Origin: Schistocerca nitens
Taxonomy: Eukaryota; Arthropoda; Insecta; Orthoptera; Acrididae
Assembly: GCF_023898315.1 (NCBI RefSeq)
Contig: NC_064622.1
Location: 79,795,387 to 79,859,386 of the forward strand
Direction of reading: 5' to 3'
DNA length: 64,000 nucleotides
Shown one piece after another: positions 35,051 through 46,234 of the stretch; within the stretch, counting starts at the first letter, position 1; the number at the start of each line of letters is the position of its first letter. The notes under the pieces are model-generated. The model saw only the letters and a list, made by a program, of their open reading frames with translations. It made no database searches and was not told where the DNA came from. The position numbers and the translations under genes are program-made.

Positions 35051-35590
35051 GCGTTTGATGACTGTTTTTAAGGAAAATGGATACACCGAGAAGCAGATTC
35101 GTCGGGCTATGGAGTTTGGACCATTTCCGGAGGTGCACGAAGAGGAATATAGATCTGTGGCCTTTCTTCCTTATGCTGGAGGCTTATCGTTTAAGATTGG
35201 ACGAATTTTAAGAAATTTTAACATTAAGAGTGTGTTCCGTCAACCTTCTAAGATTTGGGCACTGCTCGGCTCTGTAAAGGATGATTCGCTGCTTAGGAAA
35301 CCCGGGCATGGATGTGTGTGATGTCCTTAGGTTAGTTAGGTTTAAGTAGTTCTAAGATCTAGGGGACTGATGACCTCAGCTGTTAAGTCCCATAGTGCTC
35401 AGAGCCATTTGAACCATTTTTTGTGGTGGTTGCCAACATTTCCGGTTTTTGAAACAGTGTCTATAAAGAGGCGATTGAAATTAGGTTCGCTGATAATTTA
35501 ATCAACAGAGACAATGCGTTTCCTCTTAGCAAGACGTGGAATTCTCTATTATCACACATCAAAACTGAACGTTCTTCGGAGCAGCCTTGA
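35051..35590 (+). pseudogene. Penelope-like element coding remnant, plus arm
   Basis: Positions 35,055-35,305 encode part of the region between reverse transcriptase and endonuclease (KENGYTEKQIRRAMEFGPF, FLPYAGGLSFKIGRI, SKIWALLGSVKDDS). After the SINE, 35,423-35,590 resumes with VVVANISGF, a stop, then SVYKEAIEIRF and LSKTWNSL. About 170 bp encoding the GIY and YIG strands is missing at the SINE junction, so no endonuclease can be made. Confidence 0.8.
35304..35422 (+). mobile_element. 5'-truncated SINE replacing part of the Penelope-like arm
   Basis: The SINE body starts at gggcatggatgtgtgtgatg, without its tRNA head, and runs to the ccatttttt tail. Instead of target duplications, the flanks have lost about 170 bp relative to the minus arm (34,736-34,904). 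The left junction shares CGGG with the target, suggesting joining at microhomology. Confidence 0.85.
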
Positions 35591-35760
35591 TTGCGATATA
35601 TCGTTGCCAGCAGTGTGGCGGCGCCACCTCCATGTTTTGGAAGGCAGAAACCGTGATGGGCGGCGCATGCGCCGTGTACTGAACGGTGGCCTTTATAGGA
35701 CGTCGATTTGCAACCTGGCGTCAGTTCTCAGCGGGACTCACCAGCAGAAGCAGCATTTTC

Positions 35761-35795
35761 CTGAAGATGGCGACCAGTTGGATCGCCGAAATATC
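35761..35795 (+). ncRNA. Candidate hammerhead ribozyme, plus arm
   Basis: CTGAAGA, stem II GGCGA...TCGCC (loop of about 8 nt), then GAAATATC followed by G. Both conserved cores are intact, stem III would be the minimal palindrome ATAT, and the first base pair of stem I (C before the core with G after the cleavage C) is possible. Confidence 0.6.
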
Positions 35796-35875
35796 GAGTC
35801 AAGATGATTTTAGTATCCGGAAACAAACCTGAAGAGACTTTCAAGTGTCAGCCTATGGTTGGGCTGAAACATTCC

Positions 35876-36050
35876 GCCCGGGTTCCCGGGTTCGATTCCC
35901 GGCGGGGTCAGGGATTTTCTCTGACTCGTGATGGCTGGGTGTTGTGTGATGTCCTTAGGTTAGTTAGGTTTAAGTAGTTCTAAGTTCTAGGGGACTGATG
36001 ACCATAGCTGTTAAGTCCCATAGTGCTCAGAGCCATTTGAACCATTTTTT
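35876..36050 (+). mobile_element. SINE with alternative tRNA-like head
   Basis: The head (gggttcgattcccggcgggg, a strong B box) differs from the main family, whereas the body from tgtgatgtccttaggttagt to ccatttttt is the same. Duplications gaaacattcc at 35,866-35,875 and 36,051-36,060 flank it, and copy A (about 2,887) is unoccupied. Missing A-box sequence suggests 5' truncation. Confidence 0.93.
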
Positions 36051-36060
36051 GAAACATTCC

Positions 36061-37159
36061 AAGTTCAATTTTGCTGCACCAGCTTATGGAAATCAGTTTG
36101 ATGATTAAGCTAATTTATATAAATTTGTTTGTTAGGAATATGATTGCGAGAATCGAGCCACTGACACTTATCCTAGCTGACTTCTTTTACGTAACTATCC
36201 AGCAGCCTTTTCCTTTGTTTAACAAGAAGTAAGTATTCGCAGAGGAAATGGATGAGCCATGGAACAGGCAGTCTGAAAAGCTGTTTTCAGGTGGCAGCTG
36301 TGTCCCTAGGAATAGAGCGATTTCGAAGGAGGTTCACGCAAGGAGCGGGCAATATTCTGATCGCCTATCGGCAGGTAGGATCTGTTGGCCACGCCGCACC
36401 TTTTCGTCATGGCAGCGCCAGGTGGTCAAGAATGGCTGCAGGTCCTTAAGAGGCCCATGCTCAGGTTGACCGATCCACCAACCCGTTTGCCTGGCACGTC
36501 AACCCTGACCCAATCTCCTGTGTGGGAGCGTGGGCTTACAGTCGGGTCCGGGGTTCGCGTGCCTCATTTCCACTTGTGAGACTCCACCTGCTTTTCCGAC
36601 TGCTACCCTACCGGTTCACACTCCATTAGTAATGGAAAGTAGCGCCCCAAAAGCACTGGCTGGTGTCCACAAAACAGTCGGTCGAGTCGCGACTGTGTGG
36701 CAAGAGGATCGCCTGTGCAGTCGGGCTGTCAATGAGCTCGTTTGGAATTGCACACTACGACTGGTAAGGCAGGGGCGACATCCTAAAAGACTCGGTTTGT
36801 GTACATAGTTGGGCATCAGGCCAATAAAATAAAATACTTTACCAACTGCTAAGCGTATTAGATTTAAGTGGGAATATACTGTTAAATGCAGACGAGATAG
36901 CAAGGAAGGGAAAACTGAAAGATAGAAGTAATGTGTATATAAAGGAAAGAAACTTGAAAACATTGCCGTGGTCGGGGGAAGACGTAATGGACGAAGATGA
37001 GAGGGGCATGCGTAACCGCCAAATGGACTGAAGCTCCAAAGAAACTGGTATAGGCAGGCGTATTCAAATACAGAGATATGTAAACAGCAGAATACGGCGC
37101 TGCGGTTGGTAACCGCAATATGGGACAACAAGAATCTGGCGCAGTAGTTAGATCGGTTA
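36061..37159. other. Duplicated non-coding segment
   Basis: Matches 2,897-3,888 and 5,224-5,315 of copy A. The site equivalent to the mariner of copy A is unoccupied at about 37,072-37,080. No domain recognised. Confidence 0.5.
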
Positions 37160-37686
37160 CTGCTGCTACAATGGAAAGTTATCTAGATTTAAGAGAGTTT
37201 GGATTTGTCGTTATAGTCGTTTGGGACACAGCATCCCCGAGGTAGTGATGAAGTGGAGATTTTCCCGTAGGACCATTTCATGAGTGTATCGCGGATAAGA
37301 CGAAGCCGGTAAAACATCAAATCTCCGACATCGCTGCACCCGGAAAAAGATCCTGCAAGAACGGGACGAACGACGACTGAAGACAATCGTTCAACGTGAC
37401 AGAGGTGCAACCCTTCCGCAAATTGCTGCAGATTTCAATGCTGGGACATCAAGTACCAGTGAGCGAACCGTTGAACGAAACATCATCGCTAATGGCTTTC
37501 GGAGCCCAAGACACACTCGTGTGTCCTTGATGATCGCACGACACAAAGCTCTGCGACTCGTCTGGGTCTGTCAACACCGACATTGGACTGTTGATGGCTG
37601 GAAACATTTTGCCTGGTCGGACGAGTCTCATTTCAACTTGTAGAGCGCGGATGGACGTGTACGGGTATGGAGACAGCCTCATGAAT
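37160..37686 (+). pseudogene. Degenerate Tc1-like transposase, N-terminal half, copy B
   Basis: Collinear with 5,322-5,820 and equally broken. It stops abruptly at about 37,687, where unrelated RTE sequence begins, so this copy lost its C-terminal half. Confidence 0.7.
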
Positions 37687-37980
37687 ACTAGCTGAAACTT
37701 GATACAGAACTGAATTAGTCTTTCTCCTCTGTCATTCCTTGTCTCAGGCCCATATTCTCTTGTAACCTTTTCTTCTACTCCCTCCCCTACAACTGCGTTC
37801 CTGATTTTCATCCCTCTTGACATGTTGTGTTACCCTTTGAAGACCCTCACACACTTTCTCTATCTCTTCGTCTTCAGCCTGCGACGTCGGCACGTATACC
37901 TGACCTACCGTTGTCGGTGTTGGTTTGCTGCCGATTCTGACAAGAACAGCCCAGTCACAGAACTGTTCACGGTAACACAC
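37687..37980 (-). pseudogene. RTE-type LINE endonuclease fragment
   Basis: Minus-strand frames contain VGQVYVPTSQAEDEEIEKVC and then VTREYGPETRNDRGERLIQF, the middle of an apurinic-type endonuclease domain as in RTE/BovB elements. About 300 bp are present with at least one frameshift. It lies exactly where copy B lacks the 6 kb found in copy A, so it may be filler DNA or an insertion tied to the deletion. Confidence 0.8.
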
Positions 37981-37984
37981 CTAA

Positions 37985-38668
37985 ACGACATGAACGAAAA
38001 CAATCAGGTGCCGTTTATGTGCTGTGTTGATTCCATTGTGCCAAAGAATTAAGATACATGTTACATAGATACGTTACATCACGTCTTAGATGAAACGTGA
38101 AGCGATCCGTTTCTGTATTTTGTAAGTGAAGTGAGAGACAAGACAGAGGTGCTACTTATCAGAACGCCTCACAGTTCTCTTCCTCACAATGTCGCTGGCA
38201 GAGAGGGCGGAAGTACGTTTGTGATGAACATCAACGAGAGCTATTCGGAGAGTAAAAGCCGATCAGGCGAGAAATGGAAACCACCGTGAAAATCCGATGA
38301 AGCCTTGCACAGATGTGTTGGGCAGTATATCTGGGATGCCCATCGATCGCGTCACGTCGCTCTCTCTCAGCTTCGAGCGCACAGTGAGCACTTAAAGGTG
38401 CCGAAAACAATGGTGTACCCCATCAAGTATGAGAGCCTGGTGAGAGATTTCACCTGCTGTTATGCAACACACACGACGTAACTGTCATGCATTTCCATCT
38501 TCTTGAGAGTTCTCGGCCGCACACTATAGGTGCAATGAAGATGATCCTCCAGCGTTTACGATGGTCAAGTATTTGATCACCAAACATACGGCACATCATT
38601 GGCACCCGTGAGTTTCATCTCTGCTACATTAACTGTTCGCTGCGAAGACATTCTGGCACAGACAATGT
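37985..38668. other. Duplicated non-coding segment
   Basis: Matches 11,795-12,475. I recognise no domain on either strand. Confidence 0.45.
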
Positions 38669-40277
38669 CAACGCGGTAGGTGGATCAAAACAAAATGTCC
38701 AGACACTCTGTGACCAAAATGGTACTGAAACAGACGATAGCAGACTAAAGGCAGAAATACTAAATGTCTTTTTCCAAAGCTGTATCACAGAGGAAGACTG
38801 CACTGTCGTTCCTTCTCTAGATTGTCGCACAGATTACAAAATGGTAGATATTGAAATGGACGACAGAGGGATAGAGAAACAATTAAAATCGCTCAAAAGA
38901 GGAAAGGCCGGTGGACCTGATGGGATACCAGTTCGATTTTACACAGAGTACGCGAAGGAACTTGCCCCCCTTCTTGCAGCGGTGTACCGTAGGTCTCTAG
39001 AAGAGCGTAGCGTTCCAAAGGATTGGAAAAGGGCACAGGTCATCCCCGTTTTCAGGAAGGGACGTCGAACAGATGTGCAAAACTATAGACCTATATCTCT
39101 AACGTCGATCAGTTGTAGAATTTTGGAACACGTATTATGTTTGAGTATAATGACTTTTCTGGAGACTAGAAATCTACTCTGTAGGCATCAGCATGGGTTT
39201 CGAAAAAGACGGTCGTGTGAAACCCAGCTCGCGCTATTCGTCCACGAGACTCAGAGGGCCATAGACACTGGTTCACAGGTAGATGCCGTGTTTCTTGACT
39301 TCCGCAAGGCGTTCGATACAGTTCCCTACAGTCGTTTAATGAACAAAGGAAGAGCATATGGACTGTCAGACCAATTGTGTTATTGGATTGAAGAGTTCCT
39401 AGATAACAGAACGCAGCATGTCATTCTCAATGGAGAGAAGTCTTCCGAAGTAAGAGTGATTTCAGGTGTGCCGCAGGGGAGTGTCGTAGGACCGTTGCTA
39501 TTCACAATATATATAAATGACCTTGTGGATGACATCGGAAGTTCACTAAGGCTTTTTGCGGATGATGCTGTGATATATCGAGAGGTTGTAACAATGGAAA
39601 ATTGTACTGAAATGCAGGAGGATCTGTAAGGAATTAACGCATGGTGCAGGGAATGGCAATTGAATCTCAATGTAGACAAGTGTAATGTGTTGCGAATACA
39701 TAGAAAGATAGATCCCTTATCATTTAGCTACAAAATAGCAGGTCAGCAACTGGAAGCCGTTAATCCCATAAATTATCTAGGAGTACGCCGTGAGAGTGAT
39801 TTAAAATGGAATGATCATATAAAGTTGATCGTTGGTAAAGCAGATGCCCGACTGAGATTCATTGGAAGAGTCCTAAGGAAATGGAATTCGAAAACAAAGG
39901 AAGTAGGTTACAGTACGCTTGTTCGCCCACTCCTTGAGTACTGCTCAGCGGTGGGGGATCCGTACCAGACAGGGTTGATAGAAGAGATAGAGAAGATCCA
40001 ACGGAGAGCAGCGCGGTTCGTTACAGGATCATTTAGTAATCGCGAAAGCGTTACGGAGATGATAGATAAACTTCAGTGGAAGACTCTGCAGGAGAGGCGC
40101 TCAGTAGCTCGGTACGGGCTTTTGTTAAAGTTTCGAGAACATACCTTCACCGAGGAGTCAAGCAGTATATTGCTCCCTCCTACGTATATCTCGCGAAGAG
40201 ACAATGAGGATAAAATCAGAGAGATTAGAGCCCACACAGAAGCATACCAACAATCCTTCTTTTCACGAACAATATGA
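38667..40277 (+). pseudogene. CR1-like ORF2 (reverse transcriptase), one nonsense codon
   Basis: One frame runs from the truncation point to 40,277, broken only by TAA at 39,627-39,629 (after MQEDL, before GINAWCREW; a C-to-T change from CAA would explain it). Visible are KRGKAGGPDGIPVRFY and YRPISLTSISCRILEHV (fingers), AVFLDFRKAFDTVPYSRL, ISGVPQGSVVGPLLFTIYIN and LRLFADDAVIY (palm with all catalytic Asp), then YLGVRRESDLKWNDHI (thumb) and LVRPLLEYCSAVGDP with QRRAARFVTGSF. The upstream endonuclease and ORF1 are absent through 5' truncation. Confidence 0.92.
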
Positions 40278-40380
40278 GATTGGAATAGATTGGAGAACCG
40301 ATAGAGGTACTCAAGGTACCCTCCGCCACACACCGTCAGGTGGCTTGCGGAGAATGGATGTAGATGTAGATGTATATGTA
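38669..40380 (+). mobile_element. CR1-group LINE, 5'-truncated, recent
   Basis: Starts within ORF2 and ends at a (TGTAGA)n-like tail (40,354-40,380). Imperfect duplications agacaatgt / agacaacgt flank it at about 38,660 and 40,380, and copy A (about 12,474) is unoccupied. It is far better preserved than the related LINEs at 8,347 and 15,850. Confidence 0.92.
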
Positions 40381-40384
40381 GACA

Positions 40385-41420
40385 ACGTACTGATGACCAG
40401 CGTAGAGAATTGGCGGAAACCACAGGGGGCTGCTTGGTACAACGCCACGACAAACCTCTAAGTCGGAGCGGCGACTATATAGAGAAGTAGCTGGAATGTG
40501 TAGCTAACTGTTGCAAATAAAACATTTTTGATTTTCGCTGTCGTTTCGATTTCGGACCGATCGGACATTACTTCCCGAAAAGGCCTCGTAGCAGGCGGTA
40601 TGTCAGGAGCAACCCAATAATCGAGAACCATCTGGATTACAATGCGCACATTCGTACTCACGTGTGTTCGCCCGCGCACACGCCGAAGGAGAAACGAGCA
40701 ACATAGCGACCAGAAGCCACAGCAAGGAGCCCATGGCCGCTGCGTTTGTAATTGCTCTCGTAACACGAGAGACCGGCTACCGCTAGGCGTCCAAACTCGT
40801 GTTTATATTGCGGAGCGTGCCAGTGGATAATGGCTTTATGGTTCCAGTAGACTCTTTCACTTAATGGCGCATTATCTTTCCGTCAAACAATAATTGATAT
40901 TTGTCTCGATACGACCGGTTATGACCTTTCCAGGGGGCTCTAGAATCAATCTGTACATGTGGCTTATTTGGGTGTGGTGTATTTTCATTTGAAGACATCC
41001 GAACGAAAGAACATCACACAAACGGGTGATTGTTAGTAACGTCTGAAAAGACTCGAAGCGACGTAGATGACTCTGAGCCAAATTAATGTTAGATATATAG
41101 GGGGCCGCATATTTCGGTAAGTAGCCCAAAAACGGATGACAAATACTGAACGTCTCGCCCCACGTGCAGTGATGGTGCTTGCCGACCCCGCCCTCGATGG
41201 TAGGAGGCAGTGTCACATATCGAACCGATCAGCTACTCACTCTTCAAACACATTTTCTACACGTAATATGTTGTAAACGTAGAAGTTACAGAATTATTGC
41301 CCTGGCTGTAACCAAGCAAACGCTTTTCTAATTTTTTGATTCTTTCCTTTTGTCCTTTCTTTTTTTGTATACAGACTTTGTTTAGTAGAGAACAACTATG
41401 TCATTTAGTAGTACTGATCT
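40385..41420. other. Duplicated non-coding segment
   Basis: Matches 12,480-13,480. No domain recognised. Confidence 0.45.
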
Positions 41421-42560
41421 AATTCGGAAGGTTATACTTATTTACACTGATGAACCAAACCAGTGTGAGCGCCTGCTAAATAGTTCGTTTGTCCGTCTTT
41501 GGAACGAAATACGTCACTCAACCTGCGTATTAGGTATAGTGCAGTATGTTTGTAGCTTTGCGGTTATGTATTGCATTAGAAGTCTACGCACACGTAATGT
41601 AATTTGCGCAAATAACGGGGCGCTGATTCGGGTATGCGGTGACGGCCCCCGGTAGAGATCCAGATGGGTACCATAGGATTTAAATCAGGTGAATTTGGTC
41701 GCCGAGACGTCAACGTGAGTGCTCCCTCAAACCACTGTAGCACGGTTCTGGCTCCCAGTCATGGACAACTATGGTGCTGAAAGACGACATCGCCATCGGG
41801 GAAGACATGAAGAATGAAGGGATACAGGTGGTTCGCAGCTTTCAGCCTGTCTTCGATTACTACCACACGTTCCGTACAAGAGCGGAAGAATGACTCCTGT
41901 AGCATAATACTGCTCCTACCAGTCTTCGTCCATGGTGTGCTGTACGTTTTGAGCCACCATTCACCTCGATGACGGTGTTTATCGATATGATCATCGAGTG
42001 TAGCAAAACTTTAATTCACCCGAAGAGTCGACGTGTTTCCATTGATCGACGGTCGAATCCTCATGGCCCCGTGCCCACTGTAGTCGTAACTGATGACGTC
42101 GATAGGCCAACACGTGAACACGTAGGGGTGCTCTGCTCTGGAGCTCCTTCTTCAACAAAGCGCGGTGAACGATGTGATCCAAAACAGTTGAGAGAGCAGC
42201 AACATTGTGCTCTTTCAGTAGAGATGTAAGAGACATACATATTCTCTATTTTATGTAGCAGACAAGCACTCGAACTCCACGTTCTTTGAAGAGTCGTGGA
42301 CGTCCAACCATTTACCACCTACCTCTTTCGTAAATGCTCACGACAAAAGCACGTGAACATTCGACCAGCTTTGCCGTTTTCGAGATAGTCGTTCACAGAC
42401 TCTACATAATAATAAGATTCCCCTTGCCAAAGTCGCTTGTCTCAATAGATTTTCCAATTGGCAGACCATAGCTTCGCTGGTGTGACACTCGTTCCGTGTC
42501 TCCCCCGCTTAAATACTTCAGTTACCGCGTCAAGTGTCCGCAACGCCAGAAGGCGGCATC
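41420..42560 (-). pseudogene. Degenerate Tc1-like transposon, copy B
   Basis: Collinear with 13,480-14,890 but without the nested SINE. A good fragment on the minus strand (42,236-41,991) reads SLTSLLKEHNVAALSTVLDH, then LRLQWARGHEDSTVDQWKHV. The terminal-repeat end present in copy A at 14,867 is deleted here near 42,565. Confidence 0.7.
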
Positions 42561-42814
42561 CAGCATAATGTGTAAGTGTAAATGTAACACTGTAAATAAA
42601 CAACAGTCTAATGGCGGTATTGACTTTAAAGAAATATATTACCACTGTTACCTCGCATTATGAAAAAAATATTGAACAATATGGTAGGATTTAATTGCAC
42701 AGTAGTTTGTAAAAACCAGACCGTGAGGCCGACAAATAAAATAATTAATATTACCGCAATGTAAACACTTAATTATGTAACACTTTGCAAATTAAAAAAG
42801 AAAAAAAATTACAG

Positions 42815-42960
42815 CCTGCCAGCCGCATGACTCGAACGCTGAGTCCCACGCGCTTAAGTCGCTTACGTAGACTCGGAGCCAGGTGAATGATTGACTTGGA
42901 CTGGGAGGACCAGGTGAGGGAGATCGATAGGCACCAACGCAGCACGTGCCACGAGACCAC
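42815..42960 (-). repeat. tRNA-like repeat fragment, copy B
   Basis: Paralogue of 15,160-15,300 with a similar B-box-like word (cgttcgagtcatg on the minus strand). Confidence 0.35.
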
Positions 42961-43479
42961 TTTCAGGGTATTTCCAGATATTTTCAGCTCCATGTACCTT
43001 ACAGTTGTCTCAAAGACATATACGTACTTCGAGGGTTTTCAAACTTCAGTAAGAATTACCCTATATGTTATTCTATATGGCTTGACAACCACTCAGATCA
43101 TTTCAGGGCGTAAGCACTCTCTTTCTTGAACCCTTGCAGGAATCTAGCATGATGTGACGAGCAATAAGTGTGGAGGACAGGGGGCGCAACGTAAGTAGTG
43201 TGCGACGACAAGGGAAGTTGTGTCGAAAGTACAGGGTGCTTGGAAACTTGAAGCGCTTAAAGCGGCAGCTCGTGGAAAGCGAGTAATCGGGGTTCGAGTC
43301 TTACTGAAACGCAAGTTTTCAGTTGTCACCAGCGAATTCATTTGAGTGTCCAGTTATGGCCGGTATGAGTATTTATTTCAATTGAAACTGTCCGTAGGGG
43401 CTGTCTTGATAGTCAAAAGATCTGAAACAGCGACCTGTATATAGTCGTTTACAAATAGACATCTCTATCACAAGCACAG

Positions 43480-44700
43480 GGCTCATTCTTCGCTAAAAGA
43501 TATAAGACATCTAACTCTACATCTACGTACTTATTATGCAGTACTGTTTGTAGTGCATGGTAGAGGGTACTTTCCACTGTACCTGTTATTAACACTTTTT
43601 CCTACGCGCGCTCTTATTAATCTAGTACTGTCGTGTTCATATCTACGGGACTGTACATTGGGAGTTATATGCTATTTCTTCATTCATCATCTGAAATGGT
43701 TCTTGAAACACGCTAAGTAGGATTTCAAGAGGCAGTTTGCCTCAATTTTGAAGAATTTTGCAGTTCTTTCAGTATCACTGTGGTGGTCTCCCTTAAGTCA
43801 TAAAAAGCTGTGACCGTTCGTGTTGCCCTTTTGTTTTGCAGACGGTCGATGTATCCTGTTAGTCCTGTTTCGTACGGGCCCCACATATTTGACCAGTGTT
43901 GTAGCATGACGTGTCGCACAAGTATTTGTGAGCAGTCTCCATTGTAGGCTGATTGCACTTCCTTAGTATTATACTAATAAGTCGAAGTTTGTCACCTGCT
44001 TTAATTAAAACTGAGCTTATGCGATCGTTCTACGTCATTCTCATACAAAGAGATACATCCACTAATTTGTATGAGATAACCGACTCCAGATGTTCAACGT
44101 TAACTGGTTGGTTGCATAATCCTATGTTGAAATTAGTATCCTGTTGCTGAGTAACATCCCTATCTTAGGAAACTACCTGTTTTCTTTTGCTGATGTAGAT
44201 AACTGTATCATCTGTGAAAAGTTCGAGGTTACTGCTAATATCGTCTGCAAGGAGATTAATATACAACTTGAACAGCAAGGATACCAAAAAATTTGCGTGG
44301 CGAGCATCTGAAGTTACTTGTGCATCTGCTGATGACTCTCAAATGGTTCAAATGGCTCTGAGCACTATGGGACTCAACATCTTAGGTCATAAGTCCCCTA
44401 GAACTTAGATCTACTTAAACCTAACTAACCTAAGCATATTACACACACCCATGCCCGAGGCAGGATTCGAACCTGCGACCGTAGCAGTCCCGCGGTTCCG
44501 GACTGCAGCGCTAGAACCGCACGGCCACCGCGGCCGGCTGATGACTCTCTATCCAAGAAAGCGGACTTTTCCTCCGTACGAATGGAATCCTCAATGCAAT
44601 CACAAATTTCTCTTGTTGCGCTATACGATCGTGCTTTCGATACTAAATGGTGTTTTGTACTGATTAATTGCTTTTGGAATTCAAAAAATAGTGAAAGATA
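43480..44700 (-). pseudogene. Degenerate CR1-like LINE, copy B
   Basis: Collinear with 15,850-16,920. The minus strand reads MWGPYETGLTGYIDRLQNKR at 43,880 and palm remnants near 44,230. A SINE at 44,341-44,537 splits it. Confidence 0.7.
44341..44537 (-). mobile_element. tRNA-derived SINE, full length
   Basis: Main SINE family. Perfect duplications gctgatgactctc occur at 44,328-44,340 and 44,537-44,549. The unoccupied paralogous site is at about 16,755-16,770. Confidence 0.95.
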
Positions 44701-45402
44701 GTAAGTAAGGTAATAAGTATAACGACATGATCCTAACATATGTAACGAACCTCATGAAAAACTAGATGACGCAGCTGTTAATGCTGTAGAGGGAAACATA
44801 CCAAGTACGATTGTCCTACATAGAGGAGCTACTACCAGTATAATAATGTTCACTGACCTTTTATGTTGAATAGGTGATGTTTATAAAATGCCTGTCTTTC
44901 CAGCTCAGAATTGTAAGATTATCGGCACAATGTGGTGACGGTTGGCACTATTGCAGTGCGTCACCTCTGTCGCAAAGGTATGGCAGTGTCACGTGACAGG
45001 TTGGGCACGTGATGTGTGCAAAGAGCAGTTGTGGAGTTATGGACAGGAAGCCGAAAGCGTCAGCACAATTCCACGGAGTTGTGTATTATTGGGCACCTTA
45101 GGTGGAAATACTGTTGAGAGTGGAGTGTTAGCTCTTGGAGAAAGTGCACTTATTTCAGGACAACCAGACAGTACAGTGGTTATCTGGTACTGTGTCTGCG
45201 GGCATCTTGTTTATGCTAGCCTGTGTTTCAACACGAAACTGATGGAAGGCAGCGAGAAGACCCGGTGGGTCGGGAGCAGTTTCAGACACACATTACGGGG
45301 ACCACTAAGCGTGGCTGTGTTTGCCATTTCTACTGTTTGTGTTTATTAAAATTGTTGACTTTTAAAGCATGTTGTGAGGCACAGCGCAAGTTAGTTATTT
45401 TA

Positions 45403-46004
45403 CGAGGATGAGTCAAATGAAAACCTTAAATGTTTCTTTAAATATTATTTATTGTGGAGAAATGGTAATAAGGTGAATCACTTTTCAACATAATCTCCCC
45501 CACACTCAATGAAAGTCCACCAGCGCTTACAAAGTGCATAAATGCCTTTAGAAAAAAATTCTTTTGGTACTCTGCGCAACCACTCATGCACCGCGTGGCG
45601 TACCTCTTCATCACAACGGAACTTCTTTCCTCCCATAGCGTCTTTGTGTGGTCCAACCATATGGAAATAAATTGTGGCAAGGACTGGTGAGTATGGTGGA
45701 TGAGGAAGACACTTAAAATGCAGGCCTGTGATTGTTGCAACTGTTGTACGGGCAGTGTGGGTCCTTGCACTGTCATGTTGCAGAAGGACACCTGCTGACA
45801 GCAATCCACGTCGCTTTGATTTGATTGCAGGCCGCAGATGATTTTTTAGGAGATCTGTGTATGATGCACTGGTGACAGTGGTCCCTCTAGGCATGTAATT
45901 CTCCAAAATGGCGCCTTTTTCGTCCCAAAAGAGAGTCAGCATAACCTACCATGCTGATAGTTCTGTTTGAAACTTCTTTGGTTTTGGTTATGAGGAATGG
46001 CGAA
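45403..46004 (-). pseudogene. mariner transposase, C-terminal half, copy B
   Basis: Collinear with 17,761-18,360. The frame at 45,942-45,478 keeps the second catalytic Asp (LLQHDSARTHTA) that copy A has lost, but the third position reads ATIYFHMV where Asp is expected. The sequence stops at about 46,004, next to 24 bp of unknown origin and a SINE; the N-terminal half and upstream 800 bp are gone. Confidence 0.85.
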
Positions 46005-46028
46005 AGTAAGTTTACTAATACTAAACGC

Positions 46029-46229
46029 CGGCCTTGGTGGCCGAGCGGTTCTAAGCGCTACAGTCTGGAACCGCGCGACCGCTACGGTCGCAGGTTCGAA
46101 TCCTGCCTGGGGCATGGATGTGTGTGATGTCCTTAGGTTAGTTAGGTTTAAGTAGTTCGAAGTTCTAGGGGACTCATGACCTCAGAAGTTAAGTCCCATA
46201 GTGCTCAGAGCCATTTGAACCATTTTTTT
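46029..46229 (+). mobile_element. tRNA-derived SINE at a deletion junction
   Basis: Full-length main-family SINE, starting gccggccttggtggccg with an A-box-like ggttctaagcgc and B-box ggttcgaatcc. No target duplications are visible. Relative to copy A, about 800 bp (18,360-19,157) is missing exactly at this point. Confidence 0.9.
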
Positions 46230-46234
46230 TGTGT

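Larger units (their letters stand above)
34262..35842. mobile_element. Inverted pair of Penelope-like elements
   Basis: Two partial copies of one Penelope-like element lie head to head: a minus-strand copy (34,262 to about 35,050) and a plus-strand copy (about 35,051-35,842). The pair is flanked by 10-bp duplications aagtgtcagc at 34,252-34,261 and 35,843-35,852. Copy A (about 2,856-2,868) is the unoccupied site. This suggests one retrotransposition event that produced an inverted dimer, an arrangement known for this class. A SINE fragment interrupts the plus arm. Confidence 0.85.
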
